A DNA stretch of 7,957 bases, taken from DASUTW01 sp035513995. GTDB taxonomy: Bacteria; Actinomycetota; UBA4738; CALAEC01. The translations under genes and the position numbers were made by a program. The notes under the pieces were generated by a model. The model did no database searches, had not been told where the DNA came from, and saw only the letters and a list, made by a program, of their open reading frames with translations. Where the stretch lies: the NCBI GenBank assembly GCA_035513995.1, contig DATKBL010000188.1:1-7957 (forward strand), written 5' to 3'. Shown piece after piece: positions 1-5,144 of this stretch (position 1 is its first letter; each line of letters begins with the position of its first letter).

Positions 1-963
1 CGCGTCCCACGTGAAGTTCATCTCGCTCCGGTAGCGGGTCTGGAAGCACAGCAGACGGAACGCGAGCGGGTCGAAGCCGCGTTCGATCACGTCGTCGATC
101 GTGTAGACGTTCCCGGTCGACTTGGCCATCTTCTGGCGCTCGACCCTCAGGTGTCCGCCGTGGACCCAGGTGGAGACCACCTGGTGGCCGACGTCGCCGT
201 CGGACTGGGCGATCTCGTCCTCGTGGTGGGGGAAGATGAGGTCGACGCCCCCGGTGTGGATGTCGAAGCGGTCGCCGAGGTACTTCACCGACATGGCCGA
301 GCACTCGATGTGCCAGCCGGGGAAGCCCTCGCCCCACGGCGAGTCCCACTTCATCAGCCGGCTGGGCTGGGCGCGCTTCCACAGGGCGAAGTCGGCGTGG
401 TGGCGCTTCCGGTCGTCGGCCTCGAGGTCGCGGTGGCCCGGCTGGAGCTTGTCGAGCGTGTTGTGCGAGAGCTTCCCGTACTCGGGGAAGGACTGGACGT
501 CGTAGTAGACGGAGCCGTCGTCGAGCGCGTAGGCGTGCTCCTTCTCGAGCAGCGTCCGGGTCATCTCGATCATCTCGGCGATGTGGTCGGTCGCGCGAGG
601 GTACTCGCTCGCGCGGAGCAGCCCGACCTTGTCGGCGTCATCGAGAAAGACGCGCGTGTACTTCTCGGCGATCTCCCACGGGCCCAGCCCCTCGTCCTCC
701 ATGGCCAGCTCCATCCGGTCGAGGGCTCCCTCGGAGGAGTCGTCCACCATGTGCCCGACGTCGGTGATGTTGATCACCTGGACGACCTCGCGGCCCTCGA
801 GCTCGAGCGCGCGACGGACCATGTCGGACAGCAGGAACGTCCGGAGGTTGCCGATGTGCACCGGTCGGTAGACGGTCGGCCCGCACGTGTACATCGTCAC
901 GGGACCGTCACTCGACGGCTGAACCTCCTCGACCTGCCTGGTCAGGGTGTTGTAGAGGCGCAT
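1..963 (-). CDS. cysS: Cysteinyl-tRNA synthetase, N-terminal 321 residues (runs off left edge)
   Basis: Class I aminoacyl-tRNA synthetase that charges tRNA-Cys with cysteine in the cytoplasm. Translating the minus strand from ATG at 963 gives 321 codons with no stop to the window edge. Visible: the catalytic entry TCGPTVY (26-32) followed by the HIGH-type motif HIGN (36-39), and the KMSKS-type loop KMAKS (278-282). The four zinc ligands of the cysteine-selecting site are C27, C221, H246 and E250, with the last three spaced as in the E. coli enzyme (C209, H234, E238). The family is usually about 460-480 residues, so the anticodon-binding C-terminus lies outside the window. Start choice: M-R-L-Y-N-T-L is the typical family start, and a TATCCT -10 sits 8 nt upstream without any SD. 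The related MshC (mycothiol ligase) was considered; the CGPTVY entry and the long segment between HIGN and KMAKS favour CysS. Divergent from the acyl-CoA dehydrogenase gene. Confidence 0.95.
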   Translation of the reverse strand, partial: MRLYNTLTRQVEEVQPSSDGPVTMYTCGPTVYRPVHIGNLRTFLLSDMVRRALELEGREVVQVINITDVGHMVDDSSEGALDRMELAMEDEGLGPWEIAEKYTRVFLDDADKVGLLRASEYPRATDHIAEMIEMTRTLLEKEHAYALDDGSVYYDVQSFPEYGKLSHNTLDKLQPGHRDLEADDRKRHHADFALWKRAQPSRLMKWDSPWGEGFPGWHIECSAMSVKYLGDRFDIHTGGVDLIFPHHEDEIAQSDGDVGHQVVSTWVHGGHLRVERQKMAKSTGNVYTIDDVIERGFDPLAFRLLCFQTRYRSEMNFTWDA

Positions 964-971
964 CCGGCCAC

Positions 972-977
972 AGGATA
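972..977 (-). promoter_or_regulatory. -10 element TATCCT for leaderless cysS
   Basis: TATCCT on the minus strand ends 8 nt before the cysS ATG (963). The spacer GTGGCCGG has no convincing Shine-Dalgarno. At a usual 6-8 nt distance from -10 to transcription start, the mRNA would begin at or next to the ATG. No good -35 box is seen. Inferred from position and from the same arrangement at three other starts in the window. Confidence 0.6.
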
Positions 978-1010
978 GTCGCTCGGGTGGGCTCCCGGCC
1001 CCGCGTTCGC

Positions 1011-1016
1011 TACGCT
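1011..1016 (+). promoter_or_regulatory. -10 element TACGCT for leaderless acyl-CoA dehydrogenase gene
   Basis: TACGCT lies 7 nt upstream of the ATG at 1024, with spacer GAAGGGC. The GAAGGG could act as a weak SD if the transcript started further upstream, but it is too close to the ATG to be well placed. The leaderless reading fits the other promoters here. No clear -35. Confidence 0.55.
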
Positions 1017-1023
1017 GAAGGGC

Positions 1024-2172
1024 ATGGATCGCGACTTCGGTCTGTCGGACGACCAGCGCGAGATCGTGGGCCTCGTGCGGGAGTTCGTGGCCGAGCGCGT
1101 TCGTCCCCAGATCGAGGAGTTCGAGGAGAAAGGCGAGTTCCCGCGGGGGCTGTTCCGCCAGCTCGGGGAGATGGGACTCGGCGGGATCCCCTTCGAGGAG
1201 CGCTACGGGGGCGCCGCCCAGCCGTACCTGACCTATCTGTCGGTGCTCGAGGAGCTCGCCACCGGGTCCGTCTCGCTGGCGGTGGGGCTCTCCGTGCACC
1301 ACCTGGCGGCCTTCGGGGTGCACGACTACGGCTCCGACGCGCTGAAGGAGAGGTACCTCTCGAAGCTCACGAGCGGGGAGTGGCTGGGCGCCTACGCCTT
1401 GAGCGAGGCCGGCAGCGGCTCCGACGCGGCGTCGCTGGCCACCAAGGCCTCACGCGAGGGTGACGCTTGGCGTCTCTCGGGCTCGAAGCGGTTCATCTCG
1501 CACGGGGGCGAGGCCGAGTACTACCTGGTCATGGCCCGCACCGGGGGAGAGGGGCCCAAGGGGATCTCGGCGTTCGTGCTGGAGAAGGGGTATCCGGGGT
1601 TCGAGTTCGGGAAGCCCGAGGAGAAGATGGGCTGGAACGCCAGCCCGATGCGGGAGCTGCTGTTCGACGGGGCGGAGGTTCCCGGCGAGAACCTGGTGGG
1701 GGAGGAGGGCCAGGGCTTCACGATCGCGTTGGCCGCCCTCGACGGCGGACGGCTGGGGATGGCCGCGTGCTCTGTGGGCGTGGCCCAGGCCGCGCTGGAT
1801 GCCGCGGTGGCCTTCACCAAGGACCGCGAGCAGTTCGGGAGGCCCGTGATCGAGTTTCAGGGGCTGCAGTTCATGCTGGCCGACATGCACGCGCAGATCG
1901 AGGCCGCGCGGCGGCTGTACCGGGAGGCGGCCCGGGCCCGGGACGAGGGGGTGGGGACGCCGGTGTCGTGCTCGGTGGCGAAGCTGTTCGCGAGCGACGT
2001 CGCGATGCGGGTAACGACCGACGCGGTCCAGGCCCACGGCGGCTACGGCTACATGAAGGAGTACCCGGTGGAGCGCTACATGCGCGAGGCCAAGGCCCTT
2101 CAGATCGTCGAGGGCACGAACCAGGTCCAGCGCATGATCATCGGCCGCCACCTGGCGGGGTCAGCAGGCTGA
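1024..2172 (+). CDS. Acyl-CoA dehydrogenase (short/medium-chain, butyryl-CoA dehydrogenase-like)
   Basis: FAD-dependent alpha,beta-dehydrogenation of a short- or medium-chain acyl-CoA, passing electrons to electron transfer flavoprotein; first step of a beta-oxidation round or a step in branched-chain amino acid breakdown. The 382 residues match the family's usual ~380. Domains: N-terminal helical (about 5-120), middle beta domain opening with the family signature YALSEAGSGSD (124-134), C-terminal helical domain (about 230-380) with the second signature around QAHGGYGYMKEYPVERYMRE (336-355). The catalytic base is the glutamate of VEGTNQ, E363, at the MCAD/SCAD position rather than the isovaleryl-CoA/long-chain position. 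Substrate cannot be fixed from sequence. No ETF, thiolase or hydratase gene is adjacent, so the pathway is open. ATG at 1024 is chosen from the upstream -10 and the usual family N-terminus. Its stop overlaps the convergent nuclease gene by 12 bp. Confidence 0.93.
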   Translation: MDRDFGLSDDQREIVGLVREFVAERVRPQIEEFEEKGEFPRGLFRQLGEMGLGGIPFEERYGGAAQPYLTYLSVLEELATGSVSLAVGLSVHHLAAFGVHDYGSDALKERYLSKLTSGEWLGAYALSEAGSGSDAASLATKASREGDAWRLSGSKRFISHGGEAEYYLVMARTGGEGPKGISAFVLEKGYPGFEFGKPEEKMGWNASPMRELLFDGAEVPGENLVGEEGQGFTIALAALDGGRLGMAACSVGVAQAALDAAVAFTKDREQFGRPVIEFQGLQFMLADMHAQIEAARRLYREAARARDEGVGTPVSCSVAKLFASDVAMRVTTDAVQAHGGYGYMKEYPVERYMREAKALQIVEGTNQVQRMIIGRHLAGSAG

Positions 2173-2736
2173 CCAGAGGCCGCGGCCGGCGTCTCGAGCC
2201 TCCCGCTCGGCCGCCCGGAGCCTCGACTCGTACCGGTCGTTCGGCTCGTAGATCGTGACGGCCGCGTAGCCGCGCCTGACGAGGAGCACGTTCACCATAC
2301 GGCCGTCCTCCAGGTAGACGTAGGCCAGGGTGCGGTCGTAGCGATCGACGAGGTCCTCGTCGTACTCGAGGCGGACGCGCTCCCCTTCGAGAAGGCCGCG
2401 GAGGAACACGCCGGCCTCCTCCCCATAGCACTCGGCCTGGCCCCCGTACCAGTCGACCTCGGGCGTGTCGATCCCGATCAGGCGGACCCGCTCCTCGGGC
2501 GGGACCCAGATCGTGTCGCCGTCCACCACGCGCACGACGGGCACGAAGGCGGCGCCGGCGGCCGGCTCGGGGGAGGGGACCGCCGGCGAAGTGGCCGCCG
2601 GTGTCTCCGTGACGGCCGGGCTCCGGGCAGGCTGGACCGGCCCGTCCCCGCCGCAGCGCGAGACGAGCAGGGCGAGCGCGGCCAGCACGCCCACGGCGCC
2701 CGCGGACATCCGCGACCGGAGGGGGAGCCTCGCCAT
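2161..2736 (-). CDS. Secreted thermonuclease-like protein (SNase domain), possible lipoprotein
   Basis: Staphylococcal-nuclease-type OB-fold enzyme expected to cut DNA/RNA with calcium outside the membrane. From ATG at 2736 it is 191 residues: a basic start (MARLPLRSR), a hydrophobic segment (about 11-25) ending at SRC (C28), a Pro/Ala/Thr-rich linker (about 32-62), then the nuclease domain (about 64-191). Residues equivalent to the SNase active site are present: D72-G-D-T (calcium), R85 and D90-T-P-E93 in RLIGIDTPE, and R135 in DRTLAYV. Two further cysteines, C103 and the final C191, could form a disulfide. The cysteine after the hydrophobic segment resembles a lipobox, but Arg at -1 is non-canonical, so a plain signal peptide or anchor is equally possible. 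An ATG at 2766 is in frame but lies upstream of the TACGCT -10, so 2736 is preferred. Role may be nucleic acid scavenging; inferred. Confidence 0.88.
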   Translation of the reverse strand: MARLPLRSRMSAGAVGVLAALALLVSRCGGDGPVQPARSPAVTETPAATSPAVPSPEPAAGAAFVPVVRVVDGDTIWVPPEERVRLIGIDTPEVDWYGGQAECYGEEAGVFLRGLLEGERVRLEYDEDLVDRYDRTLAYVYLEDGRMVNVLLVRRGYAAVTIYEPNDRYESRLRAAEREARDAGRGLWSAC

Positions 2737-2743
2737 CCACGAC

Positions 2744-2749
2744 AGCGTA
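2744..2749 (-). promoter_or_regulatory. -10 element TACGCT for leaderless nuclease gene
   Basis: TACGCT on the minus strand ends 7 nt before ATG 2736, spacer GTCGTGG without SD. This placement decides the start of the nuclease gene. It faces the identical hexamer for the dipeptidase gene. Confidence 0.6.
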
Positions 2750-2774
2750 CGTGGCCCCACCGACACGGACGCTG

Positions 2775-2780
2775 TACGCT
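2775..2780 (+). promoter_or_regulatory. -10 element TACGCT for leaderless dipeptidase gene
   Basis: TACGCT ends 9 nt before ATG 2790; spacer GTGGCGCCG has no SD. The spacing is at the long end for a leaderless start, so a 1-3 nt leader is possible. Confidence 0.55.
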
Positions 2781-2789
2781 GTGGCGCCG

Positions 2790-4121
2790 ATGGACGACCT
2801 CCGCGCTCGCGTCCGCGAGCTCACGCCGCGCATCCGCGCCGACCTCGAGCGCCTCGTGCGCATCCCCTCGGTTTCGGCCGAAGGCTTCGACCCGGAGCAG
2901 GTCATCGAGTCGGCCAAAGCGACCGCCGAGATCCTCGAGGGCGCCGGGTTCCAGGACGTTCGGTTCCTCGAGGTCGAGGGCGCCCATCCGGCCGTGGCCG
3001 GCCACATCCAGGGGCCCGAGGGAGGCCCCACCGTGATGCTCTACGCGCACCACGACGTTCAGCCGGCCGGCGACCCTGCCGAGTGGACCTCGCCCCCCTT
3101 CGAGCCCACCGAGCGCGACGGCAGGCTGTACGGGCGCGGGAGCACCGACGACAAGGCCGGCGTGATGGCGCATGCGGCGGCCGTCCTCGCGCACGAGGGG
3201 CGGCCGCCCGTGAGCGTGACCGCCTTCATCGAAGGGGAGGAGGAGACGGGGTCCGAGAACCTCCCCGCCTTCCTCGAAGCCCACAGCGCCGCGCTCCAGG
3301 CCGACGTCATCGTGCTCGCCGACTCGGTCAACTGGCGCGTGGGCCAGCCCGCCCTCACCACCTCGCTGCGCGGGCTCGTGGACTGCACCGTCGAGGTGCG
3401 CACACTGGGCCACAGCGTCCACAGCGGGTTCCTGGGGGGCGTGTTCCCCGACGCGCTCACGGTCCTCAGCCGCCTGCTGGCCACGCTGCACGACGAGAAG
3501 GGGAGCGTGGCGGTCGAGGGTCTCGTGGGCGAGGACGCCGACCCTCTCGACCTGACCGAGGCTGAGATGCGCGAGCTCGGAGACACGGTCGAGGGGCTGC
3601 AGGCGATCGGGGAGGGGAGCCTCACCTCACGGCTCTGGACGCAGCCGGCGGTCTCGGTGCTCGCGATCGACGCGCCGAAGGTTCAGGACGCATCCAACAC
3701 GCTCGTCCCTGTGGCCCGCGCCAAGGTCAGCCTCCGCCTCGCGCCCGGCCAGGATCCCCAGGCGGCGATGGACGCGCTTGCCCGACACCTCGAGGAGCGA
3801 GTCGAGTGGGGGGCAGAGCTAACCGTCACGCCGGGGGCGATCGCCCACCCGGCCCGCATCGACGCGACGGGGAAGCCGTACGATGCGGCGCGCCGGGCCT
3901 TCCGCGAGGCCTGGGGGACCGAGCCGGTCGACGTCGGCGCGGGGGGCACCATCCCGTTCGTCCGGGCGTTCATGGAGGCGCTGCCGGATGCCGCGATCCT
4001 CGTGACGGGAGTCGAGGATCCCGACGGCCGCGCCCACGGGACCGACGAGAGCCTCCACCTCGACGAGTTCGAGCGCATCTGCCTGGCCGAGGCCCTCCTG
4101 CTCCGGGAGCTCGCCACCTAG
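2790..4121 (+). CDS. M20-family metallopeptidase, dipeptidase type
   Basis: Di-zinc exopeptidase of the M20 (carnosinase/PepV/CPG2) family, expected to hydrolyse dipeptides or related amides in the cytoplasm; no signal peptide is seen. 443 residues from ATG 2790, close to the usual ~450. Conserved residues: metal ligand H87 with catalytic D89 in AHHDVQP, bridging D120 in GRGSTDDKAG, catalytic E151 and ligand E152 in EGEEETGS, ligand D178 in ADS, and C-terminal ligand H416 in RAHGTDESLH. The lid/dimerisation domain (about 185-300) carries H211 of the HSVHSG motif, which in carnosinase-like dimers completes the partner's active site. A longer reading from GTG at 2751 starts upstream of the -10 and is rejected. 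Exact substrate is unknown; members acting on acylamino acids or succinyl-diaminopimelate exist, but the AHHDVQP and HSVHSG segments fit the dipeptidase branch best. Confidence 0.92.
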   Translation: MDDLRARVRELTPRIRADLERLVRIPSVSAEGFDPEQVIESAKATAEILEGAGFQDVRFLEVEGAHPAVAGHIQGPEGGPTVMLYAHHDVQPAGDPAEWTSPPFEPTERDGRLYGRGSTDDKAGVMAHAAAVLAHEGRPPVSVTAFIEGEEETGSENLPAFLEAHSAALQADVIVLADSVNWRVGQPALTTSLRGLVDCTVEVRTLGHSVHSGFLGGVFPDALTVLSRLLATLHDEKGSVAVEGLVGEDADPLDLTEAEMRELGDTVEGLQAIGEGSLTSRLWTQPAVSVLAIDAPKVQDASNTLVPVARAKVSLRLAPGQDPQAAMDALARHLEERVEWGAELTVTPGAIAHPARIDATGKPYDAARRAFREAWGTEPVDVGAGGTIPFVRAFMEALPDAAILVTGVEDPDGRAHGTDESLHLDEFERICLAEALLLRELAT

Positions 4122-4141
4122 GGGATGCTCCGAAACCCCCG

Positions 4142-4162
4142 GCCGGGCGATGCGGGCCCGGC
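4142..4162 (+). other. Hairpin in the leader between dipeptidase and reverse transcriptase genes
   Basis: GCCGGG (4142-4147) and CCCGGC (4157-4162) can pair around a 9-nt loop. No U-tract follows, so this is not a standard intrinsic terminator. Such short stems are common by chance at this GC content; function is uncertain. Confidence 0.3.
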
Positions 4163-4173
4163 GGCGTGTCCGG

Positions 4174-4179
4174 TAGGCT
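4174..4179 (+). promoter_or_regulatory. Putative -10 element TAGGCT for the reverse transcriptase gene
   Basis: TAGGCT fits the TAnnCT form seen at the other starts. Transcription would begin near 4186, giving a leader of about 33 nt that contains the SD at 4208-4216. No clear -35. It makes independent expression of the reverse transcriptase gene plausible, though read-through from the dipeptidase gene is also possible. Confidence 0.4.
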
Positions 4180-4207
4180 CTCGTTCCCCCCACAGGCGCC
4201 TCCCCCC

Positions 4208-4216
4208 GAAGGAGAG
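4208..4216 (+). promoter_or_regulatory. Ribosome binding site GAAGGAGAG deciding the TTG start
   Basis: A strong SD-like tract 2-10 nt before TTG 4219, with the AGGAG core ending 4 nt before it. No in-frame ATG lies nearby, and the next candidate, GTG at 4231, is too far away. In a transcript starting upstream, GAGAGC (4212-4217) could pair with GCTCTC (4177-4182). Confidence 0.65.
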
Positions 4217-4218
4217 CG

Positions 4219-4863
4219 TTGGCGATCCGCGTGGACCCGATCCGCTGCTTGGCCGTGCCGAGGCCGGGCGGCGGGGAGCGGACGATGGCCCGTCTGTCGA
4301 CGAGGGACCGAGCCGAGTGGGCGGCGCTCGCGGGGCGCATCGCCCCGCTGGTCGAGAGGCTGCTTCCGGCCGCGGTCGTCGCCGACCGGGCGGTCCCGGA
4401 TCGAGACGGATGGCGTCTGGCGCCGATCCGCCCCGCGCTCCGGAGAGCGAGCCGCGCGGCCGCGAGGCTCGCTCGATCGGGCGAGGTGGTGGCCACCGAC
4501 GTCGAGAACTTCTTCGCCTCGGTGAGGCCCGAGGTGCTCGAGACCGCCTTGCTCGATGTCGGGGCTCCGCGCCAGGACGCGGCCGGCGCGGCGGCGATGG
4601 TCGACGGATGGGCCGCCCACGGGCACCGGGGCCTGCCGGTCGGGCCTGCGGCCTCATCGATCCTGGCCAACGCGGTCCTGCTCCCTGTGGACCTGAGCCT
4701 CGCCCCGCGCGCGTTCCTACGATGGGTCGACGACTACCTGCTCCCGGCGGAGCACCCGCTGGAGCGGTTCGACGAGGCGCTCGCGGCCGTGGGGCTCCGG
4801 CGCTCGACGCGGAAGACCGTGCGGGGGATCGCCGGGGTCTGGAGCCCGCCCTATCGACGCTAG
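4219..4863 (+). CDS. Compact stand-alone reverse transcriptase-like protein
   Basis: Predicted RNA-directed DNA polymerase of only 214 residues. RT motifs in order: a motif 1/2-like stretch VPRPGGGERTMARLSTRDR (13-31) followed by PLVERLLP (43-50); motif A, DVENFFASV (94-102) with D94 and the double Phe; motif B, GLPVGPAASSILAN (138-151); motif C, FLRWVDD (166-172) with D171 and D172; motif D-like LAAVGLRRSTRKT (188-200) with K199. All three catalytic aspartates are present, so it looks catalytically intact. It ends about 14 residues after motif D: no recognisable motif E, thumb, maturase, HNH, Cas1 or primase domain, and nothing before motif 1. Motif B lacks the group II intron PQGG form and looks closer to Abi/retron/unknown-group RTs. 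Codon use is GC-ending like its neighbours. TTG start is set by the SD and the upstream in-frame stop at 4174. Function unknown: defence, DNA repair or a domesticated RT are options. Confidence is for the RT fold, not the role. Confidence 0.85.
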   Translation: MAIRVDPIRCLAVPRPGGGERTMARLSTRDRAEWAALAGRIAPLVERLLPAAVVADRAVPDRDGWRLAPIRPALRRASRAAARLARSGEVVATDVENFFASVRPEVLETALLDVGAPRQDAAGAAAMVDGWAAHGHRGLPVGPAASSILANAVLLPVDLSLAPRAFLRWVDDYLLPAEHPLERFDEALAAVGLRRSTRKTVRGIAGVWSPPYRR

Positions 4864-5144
4864 AGGGTCCGGCCCAGCTTCAGCATGAGGCGGTCGCGCT
4901 TGGAGTCCAGCGCCGCGCGTCTTGCGGCCACCGACGCCAGGGCCCGCTCGAAGTTCCGGACGTCCTTCCCGGACTCGTGGGCGTTCTCGCGCTCGACGGG
5001 GGTCTCGTGAACGACGGCGTCGCGGACGGCGTCGTCGTGGAGGCTTCGGTGCATCCCGAGCTCGCCCTCGAGCAGCCGCTCCTCGCGCTCGAGGGCGGCG
5101 AGCGCGTCCATCACCTTGAGCAGCCGGCGCTCCACGCGGTTCAC
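4860..5144 (-). CDS. Small charged helical (coiled-coil) protein translationally coupled to hisG
   Basis: I do not recognise this 94-residue protein. It is rich in Arg, Glu, Leu and Ala, with no signal peptide, membrane segment or cysteine. Two heptad-like helical stretches (about 4-30 and 63-92) flank a His/Asp/Val-rich middle with MHRSLHDD (31-38) and HETPVEREN (46-54), suggesting a helical hairpin. Codon third positions are strongly G/C, supporting a real gene. The GTG start (5144) overlaps the hisG TGA by 4 nt (GTGA), so it is probably translated by re-initiation from hisG and made with the histidine enzymes. An ATG 11 codons in is an alternative. It is about the length of HisE and stands beside hisG, but the HisE pattern (EExxE with a K-x-x-E-E core) is not recognisable, so no such name is given. 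Its stop shares CTAG with the convergent reverse transcriptase gene. Confidence 0.75.
   Translation of the reverse strand: MNRVERRLLKVMDALAALEREERLLEGELGMHRSLHDDAVRDAVVHETPVERENAHESGKDVRNFERALASVAARRAALDSKRDRLMLKLGRTL

Larger units (their letters stand above)
2743..2781. repeat. Inverted repeat CAGCGTAC / GTACGCTG spanning the divergent promoters
   Basis: An exact 8-bp inverted repeat, arms at 2743-2750 and 2774-2781 with a 23-bp spacer, contains the two outward-facing TACGCT -10 hexamers. Symmetry may come only from two identical -10 boxes with matching flanks, or the spacer may hold a shared operator. The arms match beyond the hexamers by one base on each side. Confidence 0.5.

Noticed and set aside
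1..963. MshC (mycothiol ligase) instead of CysS
   Set aside because: The CGPTVY entry, the HIGN motif, and the length between the motifs fit CysS better; the missing C-terminus leaves slight doubt.
151..978. Long plus-strand open frame opposite cysS
   Set aside because: It is the antisense shadow of cysS, rich in Val, Gly, Arg and His as expected from GC-rich antisense; no family features.
2743..2781. Transcription terminator formed by the CAGCGTAC/GTACGCTG repeat
   Set aside because: It sits between divergent starts, has a 23-nt loop and no U-tract; promoter symmetry explains it better.
2465..3565. Plus-strand open frame overlapping the nuclease and dipeptidase genes
   Set aside because: Arg/Pro/Gly-rich shadow covering two genes with intact catalytic residues.
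4122..4863. Retron (RT plus msr/msd RNA)
   Set aside because: Only 97 nt separate the RT from the gene before it, no long inverted repeat with a branching G was found, and the RT lacks a thumb region where retron RTs carry their VTG motif.
4219..4863. Group II intron-encoded RT remnant
   Set aside because: Motif B lacks the PQGG...SP form, there is no maturase region, no domain V-like RNA was noticed downstream, and the gene has its own start signals and host-like codons. The frame after the stop holds no thumb-like sequence and is antisense to the 94-residue gene.
4219..5144. Diversity-generating retroelement with the 94-residue helical protein as Avd
   Set aside because: The helical protein is on the other strand, coupled to hisG and shorter than typical Avd; motif B of the RT is not the DGR SQ form; no template/variable repeat pair was noticed.
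4860..5144. Calling the 94-residue protein HisE
   Set aside because: Size and location would fit, but the conserved acidic HisE core could not be found; the Glu/Arg pattern looks like coiled coil instead.
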